Shown: positions 52,860 to 61,161 of the stretch, one piece after another
Layout of the letters: every line of letters starts with the position of its first letter
Position numbering within the stretch: position 1 is the first letter of the stretch
NCBI RefSeq assembly: GCF_014643515.1
Contig: NZ_BMJP01000004.1
Coordinates: 62,001-126,000, forward strand
Source of the DNA: Sphingomonas prati
GTDB lineage: Bacteria; Pseudomonadota; Alphaproteobacteria; Sphingomonadales; Sphingomonadaceae
Direction of reading: 5' to 3'
DNA: 64,000 nt
Made by a program: the position numbers and the translations under genes
The notes under the pieces: generated by a model
Seen by the model: the letters and a program-made list of their open reading frames with translations, nothing else
What the model was told of the DNA's origin: nothing
Databases searched by the model: none

Positions 52860-53780
52860 ATGGCGACCTATCTACCCACGTTGAAACAGCTGCAATATCT
52901 CGTCGCGCTTGAGGAACAGGGCCATTTCGGACGCGCCGCCGAAACCTGTTTCGTCACGCAATCGACGCTGTCGGCGGGCCTGCGCGAACTCGAATCGCTG
53001 CTCGGCACGATGCTCGTCGAACGCACGCGACGCGTCGTGCGCTTCACCCCGCTCGGCAGCCGCATCGCGACCAAGGCGCGCCGCGTGCTGCGCGAGGCGG
53101 AGGAGCTGGCCGACATGGCGCGCGCCGCGGGCAAGCCGTTGTCCGGCGACCTGCGCATGGGAGTCATCCCCACGATCGCGCCCTTCCTGCTGCCGCGCAT
53201 TCTCCCCCGGCTGCGCGCCGAATGGCCCGACCTGAAACTGTATCTGCGCGAGGAGACGACCGGCGCCGCCTGCGACTCGCTCCACCGCGGGCATCTCGAC
53301 TGCGTGCTGCTGGCGCTCCCCTATCAATGCGGCGACGTCGAAAGCCTGAAGCTGTTCGACGACCGGCTCTATGTCGCCTTTCCCGGCGGGCAGGCGATCG
53401 ACCCGCCGCCGCGCATCGCGCCCGAGGCGATCGACGAGACCCAGCTGCTGCTGCTGGAGGACGGGCACTGCCTGAAGGATCATGCGCTGGCGGCCTGCAA
53501 CCGGCCCGAGCTGCGCTCGGAGGCATCGATGCTCGGCACCTCGCTCCACACGCTGGTCCAGATGGTCGACAACGGCCTGGGCGTCACGCTGCTGCCCGCC
53601 ATGGCGATCCGTGCGGGCATCCTGCGGCACACCTCGGTCGTTGCGGTCCCACTCGACGCGAATCACCCGGCGCGCCAGATTTCGCTCGTCTGGCGCCGCG
53701 GATCGCCGCGCGAACGGGAGTTTCAGCTGATGGGTGAATCGTTGATCGGGGCCGCTGCCTTGGACGGAATGTCCGACTGA
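52860..53780 (+). CDS. oxyR: Hydrogen peroxide-sensing LysR-type regulator OxyR
   Basis: 306 residues from ATG 52860, after GGAG. The LysR helix-turn-helix covers residues about 5-62 (FGRAAETCFVTQSTLSAGLR). Redox cysteines Cys204 and Cys213 in DGHCLKDHALAAC have the same 9-residue spacing as Cys199/Cys208 of E. coli OxyR, which distinguishes it from other LysR proteins. Oxidation to a disulfide switches it to activate peroxide-defence genes. It is divergent from ahpC. Confidence 0.95.
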   Translation: MATYLPTLKQLQYLVALEEQGHFGRAAETCFVTQSTLSAGLRELESLLGTMLVERTRRVVRFTPLGSRIATKARRVLREAEELADMARAAGKPLSGDLRMGVIPTIAPFLLPRILPRLRAEWPDLKLYLREETTGAACDSLHRGHLDCVLLALPYQCGDVESLKLFDDRLYVAFPGGQAIDPPPRIAPEAIDETQLLLLEDGHCLKDHALAACNRPELRSEASMLGTSLHTLVQMVDNGLGVTLLPAMAIRAGILRHTSVVAVPLDANHPARQISLVWRRGSPREREFQLMGESLIGAAALDGMSD

Positions 53781-53871
53781 TTCGCCCGCTTTGCGCGCAA
53801 CCGCGGCACGCCGATATGCGTATTTCGCACTAGTCGCCCGGCTCGTCGGCGACGCTTAGCGGAGATGCCCG

Positions 53872-54423
53872 ATGTCCATAATGAACCGACTGATGCTCGC
53901 CACCGCCCTGACCATCGCGACCGCCCCGATGGCGGTTTCGGCAAAGGTCCCCACCGTCGGCGGCGCGCCGATGTACCCGAACAAGACGATCGTCGAAAAC
54001 GCCGTCAACTCGAAGGACCACACGACGCTGGTCGCCGCGGTCAAGGCCGCCGGCCTGGTCGATACGCTGTCCGGCCCCGGCCCGTTCACCGTGTTCGCGC
54101 CGACCAACGCCGCGTTCGCCAAGCTGCCGGCCGGCACGGTCGACACGCTGTTGCAGCCCGCGAACAAGGCGACGCTCACCTCGATCCTGACCTACCACGT
54201 CGTCTCCGGCCGCATGACCGCCAAGGACCTCACCAAGGCTATCAAGGCCGGCGGTGGCAGGGCAACGCTGACCACCGTCGCAGGCGGCACGCTGACCGCC
54301 ACCATGTCGGGCAAGCGCATCATGCTGACCGACGCGAAGGGCGGCATGTCCCACGTCACGCAGGGCGACGTCATGCAGTCCAACGGCGTCATCCACGTCG
54401 TCGACACCGTGCTGATGCCGTAA
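53872..54423 (+). CDS. Fasciclin domain-containing secreted protein
   Basis: 183 residues. Signal peptide residues 1-24 end in AVSAK. One FAS1 domain follows, with H1 motif GPGPFTVFAPTNAAFAKLP near residue 63 and H2 region ILTYHVVSGRMT near residue 105, ending NGVIHVVDTVLMP. FAS1 proteins are extracellular or periplasmic adhesion-type modules. Its stop faces the anti-sigma gene 98 bases away; in mycobacteria a SigK/RskA pair controls fasciclin proteins, so regulation by this neighbour is plausible. Confidence 0.92.
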   Translation: MSIMNRLMLATALTIATAPMAVSAKVPTVGGAPMYPNKTIVENAVNSKDHTTLVAAVKAAGLVDTLSGPGPFTVFAPTNAAFAKLPAGTVDTLLQPANKATLTSILTYHVVSGRMTAKDLTKAIKAGGGRATLTTVAGGTLTATMSGKRIMLTDAKGGMSHVTQGDVMQSNGVIHVVDTVLMP

Positions 54424-54521
54424 CCCCAGCGCAACGTCCGCCGGGCCAGAGCGCGATCAACCGCCAGGACGGTCGGCCCACCCCATCGATCGCTGAGCGG
54501 CCAGCGTCCCGACCCTCGACT

Positions 54522-55223
54522 TCAGCTCCGCTCAGGCAACCGGATCAGCTTGCCCGAATAGATGACCGGCCCGGTCGGCGAACCCGTCTTCGATCCGCCC
54601 AGCGGTTCGACCGACACCGCGATCGTCGCCGATTGGCCTGGACGCAGCGCGCGCCCATCGATCCAGCGTGCCTCGTTGCCGATCAGGCCCAACGAGCGCG
54701 GCCCCTCGCCCTCGACGATCAGCCAGAGCTGATGCGCGTGGACCGGATCGACGTCCATCGTTACCGGCCGCACCTCATAGCGACCGCTGGCTTCGTGCCA
54801 GCCGACCAGCACCGCGGGCGTCGCGCCCTCGGGAGTCAGCGTCGCCACCGCGTCCATCTTCGACGCGACCGTCCGGGTCACGACCCGCGTCTCGGCCGGC
54901 TTCTGCCAGCCCATCACGGCCAGCCCGGAACTCACGCATGCCAACAGCGCTGCTGCGACCGCCGCACCGCGCCAGCCACTGGCCACGCGATTGTCGTTCG
55001 CCGCCTCCGGCCGCGTCGCCGCCTCAATCCGCGCCCACAATTCGGGGGACGGCGTCACATCGGGCGCGATCGCATCGAGCAGCGCTAGCCGCCGCTGCCA
55101 CGCCGCCACTTCGGCCACCGCCTGCGCGTCGTCCATCAGGATGCGTTCGAACGCCGCGCGCTCGTCCGCGTCCAACGTGCCGAGCACATATTCGGCTGCG
55201 GTCATATCCATCGGATCAGTCAT
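54522..55223 (-). CDS. Anti-sigma factor, RskA/anti-sigma-K type
   Basis: 233 residues from ATG 55223, overlapping the sigma gene stop by 8 bases. The N-terminal cytoplasmic anti-sigma domain contains TAAEYVLGTLDADERAAFER, followed by a membrane helix near residues 84-103 (AAVAAALLACVSSGLAVMGW) and a periplasmic RskA-like domain (HAHQLWLIVEGEGPRSLGLI). It should hold the partner sigma factor at the membrane until proteolysed. Confidence 0.92.
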   Translation of the reverse strand: MTDPMDMTAAEYVLGTLDADERAAFERILMDDAQAVAEVAAWQRRLALLDAIAPDVTPSPELWARIEAATRPEAANDNRVASGWRGAAVAAALLACVSSGLAVMGWQKPAETRVVTRTVASKMDAVATLTPEGATPAVLVGWHEASGRYEVRPVTMDVDPVHAHQLWLIVEGEGPRSLGLIGNEARWIDGRALRPGQSATIAVSVEPLGGSKTGSPTGPVIYSGKLIRLPERS

Positions 55224-55743
55224 CACTCAGACACGCCTTCAGGGCCGCCAGGCCACGATGCAGCCAGGACTTCACGGTTCCCACCGGCCGCGTATGGCGG
55301 TCCGCCAGTTCCTCCCGGCTCATCCCCTCGCAATATGCCGCGACGATCATCTCGCGCTGGACCGGCTCCAGCACCTCCAGGCATCGCCTGAGCGCAAGCG
55401 CCAGTTCCGCGTCTATCCCCGGCGCGGCACCTCCCAAATCGGGTTCATACACCACCTGTCGGCCCAGTCCACGCGATGCCTCGCGCCGCCGCACGTCGAT
55501 CGCCAAGTTACGCGCGATCGCCGCCATCCACGTCACCGGCCGCCCGCGCGATGCTTCGTAACCGGCCGCACTGCGCCAGATTCGGACGTAAACATCCTGA
55601 AGAACATCGTCTGCCAGTGTCATCTCGGGCAAGATACGGCGCACGATCCCGTTCAGTTTCGCGGACGTCCGCTCATACAGCAAAGCAAACGCGGCGCGGT
55701 CCTGCTGCCCGACACGGTGCAGCAGCTGTTCGAGATCATCCAT
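55216..55743 (-). CDS. ECF RNA polymerase sigma factor, SigK-like
   Basis: 175 residues from ATG 55743. Region 2 is MTLADDVLQDVYVRIWRSAA near residue 45 and RPVTWMAAIARNLAIDVRRR. Region 4 is CEGMSREELADRHTRPVGTV with KSWLHRGLAALKACL. It is followed by its anti-sigma gene. The start is 8 bases inside the end of moaE, so part of its expression may come from the upstream pgsA-moaDE message. An earlier ATG at 55773 lies deep in moaE and is disfavoured. Confidence 0.92.
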   Translation of the reverse strand: MDDLEQLLHRVGQQDRAAFALLYERTSAKLNGIVRRILPEMTLADDVLQDVYVRIWRSAAGYEASRGRPVTWMAAIARNLAIDVRRREASRGLGRQVVYEPDLGGAAPGIDAELALALRRCLEVLEPVQREMIVAAYCEGMSREELADRHTRPVGTVKSWLHRGLAALKACLSDD

Positions 55744-56206
55744 GTGCCGCACCCCATTTCTCCGCCGCGGCATTGTCTGCCGAACGGGCCTCCACCCATG
55801 TCTTGCCGCCGTCCGCGAAACATTCCTGTTTCCAGAACGGCGCCCGTGTCTTCAACCAGTCGATCAGGAACATCGTCGCCTCGAGCGCCGCGGCGCGGTG
55901 CGGCGATGCCGTGCCGACCAGCACGATCCGCGCGCCCGGCTCCAGCCGGCCGTGCCGATGGATCAACGTCACGCCCAGCAGCGGCCACCGCGCCGCTGCC
56001 TCCTCCGCAATCTGGCGCAGCGTCTTGGCCGTCATCACCGGATGATGTTCAAGCACCAGCGCGATCAGCCCGTCCCCCCCGCGCACGATCCCGGTGAAAC
56101 TGCCGACCGCCCCGCCGCCCAGCGCTTCGAGCCGGCCAAGTTCCACGCCGACGTCGAAATCGTCCGCCTGCACCCGCACGTCGATGACCGGATCGATCGC
56201 CGCCAC
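55736..56206 (-). CDS. moaE: Molybdopterin synthase catalytic subunit MoaE
   Basis: 156 residues from GTG 56206, two bases after the moaD stop. Family segments are GAVGSFTGIVRG near residue 30, LEHHPVMTAKTL, LIHRHGRLEPGARIVLVGTA with the conserved His/Arg, and LKTRAPFWKQE with the active Lys. It converts precursor Z to molybdopterin using sulfur carried by MoaD. The end overlaps the sigma-factor start. Confidence 0.94.
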   Translation of the reverse strand: MAAIDPVIDVRVQADDFDVGVELGRLEALGGGAVGSFTGIVRGGDGLIALVLEHHPVMTAKTLRQIAEEAAARWPLLGVTLIHRHGRLEPGARIVLVGTASPHRAAALEATMFLIDWLKTRAPFWKQECFADGGKTWVEARSADNAAAEKWGAAHG

Positions 56207-56208
56207 GA

Positions 56209-56466
56209 TCAGCCGCCCGTCACCGGCGGAAACAACGCGATCTCGCGCGCTCCGCCGATCGCCGCGTCGAGCCCCACGAACCGGTCGTCGATCGCCGCAC
56301 GGATCCGCCCCGCATCCTCGAACGCGGCGGCATGCCCGCCCGACTGCCCGGCCAGCCAACCGATCAGGTCCGCCACCGTCGCGATATCGGCCGGCGGATC
56401 GACACGCTCGGCCCCCATGCCCACCCGTTCGCGCACCCAGGCGAAATACAGCATCTCGATCGCCAT
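56209..56466 (-). CDS. moaD: Molybdopterin synthase sulfur carrier subunit MoaD
   Basis: 85 residues with a ubiquitin-like fold, beginning IEMLYFAWVRERVG and ending EIALFPPVTGG. The terminal Gly-Gly is adenylated by MoeB and carries the thiocarboxylate. It lies 5 bases after pgsA and immediately before moaE. Confidence 0.95.
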   Translation of the reverse strand: MAIEMLYFAWVRERVGMGAERVDPPADIATVADLIGWLAGQSGGHAAAFEDAGRIRAAIDDRFVGLDAAIGGAREIALFPPVTGG

Positions 56467-56471
56467 CGTCG

Positions 56472-57020
56472 TCAGTCCATGTGCTTCAGGCCGACGCGCA
56501 GATAGTCCCAGCCCGTCAGCAGGGTCAGCGCCGCCGCGGCCCACAGGCTGAACAGCCCGACCAGCAGGATCCAGTGCTGCTCCGGCAACGCCCCGGCCAG
56601 GATGATCCCGCCCAGCGACACCAGCTGGAACGTCGTCTTCCACTTGGCCAGCTTCGACACCGGCACCGACACGCGCAGTTCGGCCAGAAACTCGCGCAGC
56701 CCCGACACCGCAATCTCGCGCAGCAAGATCACCAGCGCGGCGATCACATGCCACCCGTCGATATCGCGCGTGAAGATCAGCATGACGATCACCGCCGCCA
56801 CCATGATCTTGTCCGCGATCGGATCGAGGAACACGCCCAGCTTCGACACGGTCCCCTGCGCACGCGCGAGATACCCGTCGAAATAGTCCGTAATACCCAT
56901 CAGGCAGTACAGCCCGAAGGCCAGCGCATAGTCGGTGCGGCTGGGCAGCCACAACAGGAACACCAGGATCGGCATCGCGAAGATGCGCGACAGGGTGAGG
57001 ATGTTCGGAAGGCTCAGCAT
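56472..57020 (-). CDS. pgsA: CDP-diacylglycerol-glycerol-3-phosphate 3-phosphatidyltransferase
   Basis: 182 residues. The CDP-alcohol phosphotransferase motif DYFDGYLARAQGTVSKLGVF near residue 45 extends into DPIADK, giving the D-x2-D-G-x2-A-R-x8-G-x3-D-x3-D pattern. Four membrane helices are predicted. It makes phosphatidylglycerophosphate for phosphatidylglycerol and cardiolipin. It precedes moaD with a 5-base gap and follows a PAP2 phosphatase gene by 9 bases. Confidence 0.95.
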   Translation of the reverse strand: MLSLPNILTLSRIFAMPILVFLLWLPSRTDYALAFGLYCLMGITDYFDGYLARAQGTVSKLGVFLDPIADKIMVAAVIVMLIFTRDIDGWHVIAALVILLREIAVSGLREFLAELRVSVPVSKLAKWKTTFQLVSLGGIILAGALPEQHWILLVGLFSLWAAAALTLLTGWDYLRVGLKHMD

Positions 57021-57029
57021 CGGTTGCTT

Positions 57030-57662
57030 CTAGCGCGTCGCAAGCGCCTTGGGGAAGTACCGTTCCATCCGATGCCATGTCAGGTCGACCAGATACTCCG
57101 ATACCCAGCCCACCACGGCCCCGGCCGCGATATCGCTCGGGTAATGCGCCTGCTTGGGAATTAGCGCCGCGGCGGTCGCGGTCAGCCCGACGCCGGTCGG
57201 CCATGTCGACCCCGGATATTCACGCGCCAGGGCCCGCACCACGGCCACCCCGCCGGCGGTATGACCGGACGGGAAGGACCGCATGTCGCCCTCGTCGCTC
57301 TCGCCCGACTCCATGACGTAGTCGCCGTCGTCGACAAGCTTCTTCGGCCGCGACCGGTCGACCCGGTTCTTGATCACGCCCTTCACCAACGTCGCCAGCG
57401 CATGCGACGCCAGCATCCGCAGCCCCGCCCGCGCCAGCCGCGGATTGCGCGTCACGAGCCCGGCCCCCGCGGTCAGCGCGGAGATCGCGACCAGCGGCGG
57501 CTGATCCAGTATCTCGGAAAAGGCGGACGTCGCGCGCACCACCATCGTATCGCGCAACGGCGCCACGCTGGCGTTCACCTGCGCATCCGCCCGTTCCACG
57601 GCGGTGCGCCCGACGGTCGCCTGCTGGGCCTGCGACTGGTGCGCCTGTCTGTCCATATCCAT
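57030..57662 (-). CDS. PAP2 family membrane phosphatase
   Basis: 210 residues. The three-part acid phosphatase signature is complete: KNRVDRSRP near residue 98, PSGHT near residue 130 and HYPSDIAAG near residue 172 with the catalytic His. Hydrophobic stretches flank these. It could dephosphorylate phosphatidylglycerophosphate, a fitting step since pgsA follows directly, or undecaprenyl pyrophosphate; the pairing is the only hint. Confidence 0.87.
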   Translation of the reverse strand: MDMDRQAHQSQAQQATVGRTAVERADAQVNASVAPLRDTMVVRATSAFSEILDQPPLVAISALTAGAGLVTRNPRLARAGLRMLASHALATLVKGVIKNRVDRSRPKKLVDDGDYVMESGESDEGDMRSFPSGHTAGGVAVVRALAREYPGSTWPTGVGLTATAAALIPKQAHYPSDIAAGAVVGWVSEYLVDLTWHRMERYFPKALATR

Positions 57663-57668
57663 CCGCGT

Positions 57669-58229
57669 TCAACCGGGCGGCGATGCGAAAGTTGCACCGG
57701 CCGCGCGGGCATAGGTCGCCACCGGCCGGCCATGATACTCCTCGCTGCCCGACCCGACATAGCCGACCCGGGTCGCCAACCGGTGCGACGCATGATTCTC
57801 GAGGCCGATCATGCACACCGTCCCCGCCCGGCCCGCCCCACCGTCCAGCCAAGCGAGCACGGCATGCACCGCCTCCCCCGCGATCCCCGTCCCGTGGACG
57901 TCCGGGACGAACCCCCAGCCCAACTCCGGCAGGCTGCCGAACCCGCCACCGATGCCACGGCGGAAATCCATCGCCCCCGCCTCGCCCAGAAACCGTCCGC
58001 TCACCCGATCCTCGACCACGAAGAACCCGAATCCGAATACTGCCCAGTGCCCGATGTAACGCAGCACCCGGTGCCAGCTTTCCTCCTCGCTCGCCGCGGC
58101 GCCACTGGTGAACCGGTAGAAGTCGGGCATCGCCCCCAAGGCCGCCCGCGCCGCGAAATCGGCCACGCCGTAGGGGCGCAGCCGCGTCCGCGCGGTCGTC
58201 AGCACCGGCCCCACGCCCGGCTCAGTCAC
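57669..58229 (-). CDS. GNAT family N-acetyltransferase
   Basis: 186 residues of the RimJ/RimL-like branch: TARTRLRPYGVADFAARAAL at the start, FGFFVVEDRVSGRFLGEAG in the central sheet, ELGWGFVPDVHGTGIAGEAV with the acetyl-CoA loop, and NHASHRLATRVGYVGSGS near residue 145. The substrate is unknown. It lies 6 bases before the PAP2 gene on the same strand. Confidence 0.88.
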   Translation of the reverse strand: MTEPGVGPVLTTARTRLRPYGVADFAARAALGAMPDFYRFTSGAAASEEESWHRVLRYIGHWAVFGFGFFVVEDRVSGRFLGEAGAMDFRRGIGGGFGSLPELGWGFVPDVHGTGIAGEAVHAVLAWLDGGAGRAGTVCMIGLENHASHRLATRVGYVGSGSEEYHGRPVATYARAAGATFASPPG

Positions 58230-58312
58230 CGCGCCCGCATCCGGTTTGGCATGGGGCCCAAGGATGCGCTATGTCGCGGCTTCCCCGGAACGATGTGACT
58301 CCATAAATCCGC

Positions 58313-59617
58313 ATGACACCTTCCTTCCGGCTCCTCGCCGAACGCCGGTTCCTGCCGCTGTTCGTCACCCAGTTCCTGGGGGCGTTCAACGACAATCTGT
58401 TCCGCACCGCGATGATCATGCTCGTGACGTTCGAGGTGTTGAAGGACCCCACGGCGGAGGCCTCCTTCTCCGCGGTGGCGGGCGGGCTGTTCATCCTGCC
58501 CTTCTTCCTGCTGTCCGCGCTGTCCGGGCAACTGGCGGACGGGCGCGACAAGGCGAAGATCGTCCGGCTCGTCAAATCGGTCGAAATCGCGATCATGGTG
58601 TTCGGCGCGGCCGGCCTGCTGCTCGCCAACATCCCGTTGATGCTCGCCGCGTTGTTCGCGATGGGCGTTCATTCCACCTTCTTCGGCCCGATCAAATACG
58701 CGATCCTGCCGCAACATCTAGAATCGGACGAGGTGCTCGGCGGCACCGGGCTGGTCGAAGCCGGCAGCTATGGGGCGATCCTGCTCGGCACGATCGTCGG
58801 CGGCATCGTGCCCGCCCATATTGCCGCGGTCCTCGTGCTGATCGTCGCGGTGCTTGGCCGCATCGCGGGTCAGAAGGTGCCGGCCGCGCCGTCGGAAAAT
58901 CCCGATGTGCGGATCGATTTTCACATCCTGCGCGCCTCGATCCGGCTGGTACGCGACACGATGCATATCCGGCGGCTGTTCCTGGCGATCACCGCGATCA
59001 GCTTCTTCTGGATGCAGGGCGCGATCCTGGCGGCGCAGTTCCCCCCGCTGGTCAAGAACGCGCTGTCCGCGAACCAGTCGGTCGCCACGCTCTTCCTGTC
59101 GATCTTCTCGATCGGCGTCGCGGTCGGGTCGATCATCATCAACCGCCTGCTGAAGGGCGCCGTCTCCGCCCGGTTCGCACCCGCCGCCGCCATCCTGATG
59201 GGCCTGTTCGTCTGCGACCTCTACTGGACGGTCGCACACTGGCCGCCGACGGACGGCACGCTGCTCGACCTCCGCTCGTTCGTGGCGTTGCCGCATGCGG
59301 ACCGCGTGCTGATCGACCTGTTCGGCGTCGCGGTGGCGGGCGGCATGTTCGTCGTGCCGCTCTACGCCTTCCTCACCACCACCGTGCCCAAGGCGCAGAC
59401 CGCGCGCACCGTCGCCGCGAACAACATCGTTAACGCCGGCGCGATGGTGTTCGCCACCGTCATGCTCGCAGGACTGGTCCATTTCGGGGTGTCGATCGCT
59501 GGCACGCTGCTGCTCGTTGCGGTCATGAGCATCGGCGCAGCGCTGCTCGCCTATCGGCTGCATCTGGCCTGCGACCGCCACGCCGCCGACCTGCGCGCCG
59601 CGGCGCTGCGCGACTAG
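58313..59617 (+). CDS. MFS transporter, lysophospholipid transporter LplT-like
   Basis: 434 residues with about 11-12 membrane helices. The start FLPLFVTQFLGAFNDNLFRT and MGVHSTFFGPIKYAILPQHL are characteristic of the LplT/Aas-N-terminal branch, which flips lysophospholipids across the inner membrane for reacylation. The acyltransferase and acyl-ACP synthetase domains sometimes fused to it are absent and not adjacent. The product may be the stand-alone transporter. Confidence 0.87.
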   Translation: MTPSFRLLAERRFLPLFVTQFLGAFNDNLFRTAMIMLVTFEVLKDPTAEASFSAVAGGLFILPFFLLSALSGQLADGRDKAKIVRLVKSVEIAIMVFGAAGLLLANIPLMLAALFAMGVHSTFFGPIKYAILPQHLESDEVLGGTGLVEAGSYGAILLGTIVGGIVPAHIAAVLVLIVAVLGRIAGQKVPAAPSENPDVRIDFHILRASIRLVRDTMHIRRLFLAITAISFFWMQGAILAAQFPPLVKNALSANQSVATLFLSIFSIGVAVGSIIINRLLKGAVSARFAPAAAILMGLFVCDLYWTVAHWPPTDGTLLDLRSFVALPHADRVLIDLFGVAVAGGMFVVPLYAFLTTTVPKAQTARTVAANNIVNAGAMVFATVMLAGLVHFGVSIAGTLLLVAVMSIGAALLAYRLHLACDRHAADLRAAALRD

Positions 59618-59618
59618 A

Positions 59619-59759
59619 TCAGCTTAGGATCGTCAAGAAAATCGCGAACCCACCGGCATAAACGCGCAAGAAGAAGCGCAGGTCCGACAACGTCGGAACG
59701 GACATCGTCTCGGGACGCTCGGCCGGCTCACGGGATAGGATGGTCGCTGCGTCGATCAT
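59619..59759 (-). CDS. Small single-helix protein, tentative
   Basis: 46 residues, hydrophilic N-terminus then LRFFLRVYAGGFAIFLTILS, which could span the membrane once. It is convergent with the MFS gene, abutting its stop. No good ribosome site precedes the ATG at 59759. It is offered as a possible gene only. Confidence 0.35.
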   Translation of the reverse strand: MIDAATILSREPAERPETMSVPTLSDLRFFLRVYAGGFAIFLTILS

Positions 59760-59851
59760 GTCGACGGGTTAACAAGCCGCTAACCTTCCTGTCCCGCGTA
59801 AAATGGCGGGGTTACGGCACTGTCCCACGACGGGACGGTGCCGCAGGCCGA

Positions 59852-60301
59852 TCAGACCACGTCGTCCCGCGCGGCCGCCATCATCTCGCCGACGGTCGGC
59901 GCCGGCGTTTCGCCGGCGGGAACCACGGTCACCGTCTTGCGCGGTGCCGGCAGACGCGCGGGCTGCTTCGCGCGACGCGCACCGGAGACCGCCACGAAGC
60001 CGGCGATGAGACCGACTGTCGCGGCCGCCGCACCGATCGCGGCGCCGCGCGGCTTCGACACGGCCTTCACCGCCTTGCCCGCCGCATGCCGAACCTGATC
60101 GACCGCGTCCGCCACCACGGCGCCGACCTTTGCCGGCCCCTTCGCCTTCGGATGCTTCCCGGCCTTGCCCTCGCCCTTCGGCGGCTTCGGCGGTTTGGCG
60201 GCCTTGGTTTTCTCCTTCACCGGCTTCGGCGGCTTGGCCGGCTTCAGCTTTGACGTGTCGAGCTTGTGGACGTTGGTGTCGTTCGGCGTATCGGTCGCCA
60301 T
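59852..60301 (-). CDS. Lysine/proline-rich membrane-anchored hypothetical protein
   Basis: 149 residues with a strong AGGAGG ribosome site. Residues about 18-60 are repeated K-P-P-K blocks, as in histone H1 or bacterial histone-like tails. A short helical stretch (VADAVDQVRHAAGKAVKAV) and one membrane helix near residues 86-107 (GAAIGAAAATVGLIAGFVAV) follow, then a Pro-rich tail. The basic part could bind nucleic acid or cell-wall polymers. A general-stress-type promoter candidate lies upstream. No named family is recognised. Confidence 0.7.
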   Translation of the reverse strand: MATDTPNDTNVHKLDTSKLKPAKPPKPVKEKTKAAKPPKPPKGEGKAGKHPKAKGPAKVGAVVADAVDQVRHAAGKAVKAVSKPRGAAIGAAAATVGLIAGFVAVSGARRAKQPARLPAPRKTVTVVPAGETPAPTVGEMMAAARDDVV

Positions 60302-60334
60302 GGCGGACCTCCTGATGAATATGATGTTGGCTCC

Positions 60335-60360
60335 AACCGCCGCCCGTCCGCTACAGTTCC
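60335..60360 (-). promoter_or_regulatory. Candidate EcfG-type promoter before the Lys/Pro-rich gene
   Basis: On the minus strand GGAAC (60360-60356), 17 bases, then GGTT (60338-60335). It differs from GGAAC-N16/17-CGTT at one position and lies about 34 bases before the ATG. Confidence 0.4.
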
Positions 60361-60383
60361 GTTACAGTCCGCCGCCGCCCCGG

Positions 60384-61022
60384 ATGGACCGGACGCCCCG
60401 GATCGTCCATTGCGACGGTTCGCCACCCCGTCCGGAACAGCCCATCTCGCCCGCACCCGATCTCGCGCTCGCCCTCGTCACGCTCCGCCGCGGGACCCGT
60501 TTCCTCGGAAGCGGGCTGCGGTCCGGCCCGGCCGACGCGACCGCCACCGCGATCACCGGCCACGGCCGTACAAAGGTGATCGGCAACGGCCTGCGTGAGG
60601 TCGACCGCTTCCTCAGCCTGCTGATCGACGCCGTCGCATCGGGGGTCGCGACTCCGGAGGACCGCGCCGCACTCGCCCGGCTCGACAACACCGCCCGCAA
60701 GCTCGCGATGCTGCGCACCACCATGGCACTGGCCAGCCCGGACGACGCCGCGCTGCGCGCCATCGGCCGGTCGCGCAATTGCCTGTTCCACACCGGCGGC
60801 ATCGTCCGCGCAGGCCTGCCCGGCTCCGTCCCGACGCTCGGCTGGGCCGCGCCGGAGTCCGCTGCCCGCAACGGAGAACCCGCGCCACTGCCCCCCGGAT
60901 CGCATCTCGCGGTCACCCCCGAAGACCTTCGCGCGATCTGCCGATTCTACGATCGGATCGCCGACGAACTGGTCGCCGCGCTGGCCGGTCCGTTGCCGCC
61001 ACCACGGCAATCGATTGATTAA
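60384..61022 (+). CDS. Hypothetical protein
   Basis: 212 residues from ATG 60384. The frame is open further back to ATG 60300, which would overlap the start of the divergent gene head to head; the true start is uncertain. The central part is helical (VIGNGLREVDRFLSLLIDAV; LARLDNTARKLAMLRTTMAL), with a conserved-looking SRNCLFHTGG near residue 135. No signal, membrane segment or known family is recognised. It precedes cspA by 143 bases. Confidence 0.6.
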   Translation: MDRTPRIVHCDGSPPRPEQPISPAPDLALALVTLRRGTRFLGSGLRSGPADATATAITGHGRTKVIGNGLREVDRFLSLLIDAVASGVATPEDRAALARLDNTARKLAMLRTTMALASPDDAALRAIGRSRNCLFHTGGIVRAGLPGSVPTLGWAAPESAARNGEPAPLPPGSHLAVTPEDLRAICRFYDRIADELVAALAGPLPPPRQSID

Positions 61023-61092
61023 TCACGACCATTCTACTATATGAAGATTGCACACGTCGCCTGCGACGGAATTTGATGCCCGCGGGCGGACC

Positions 61093-61161
61093 TTTCCTTT
61101 TCTTGCTTCCTGGCTCCTCGGGCACAGTGTCCGGGGTTTCCTCGTTTCTTTGAAAGGAAAC
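61093..61161 (+). promoter_or_regulatory. cspA leader with alternative pairings over the ribosome site
   Basis: The ribosome site AAAGGAAA (61153-61160) is exactly complementary to TTTCCTTT at 61093-61100, and, overlapping, AGGAAAC (61155-61161) to GTTTCCT at 61136-61142. The two pairings exclude each other. This could make translation temperature-responsive, as in other cold-shock messages. Confidence 0.4.
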
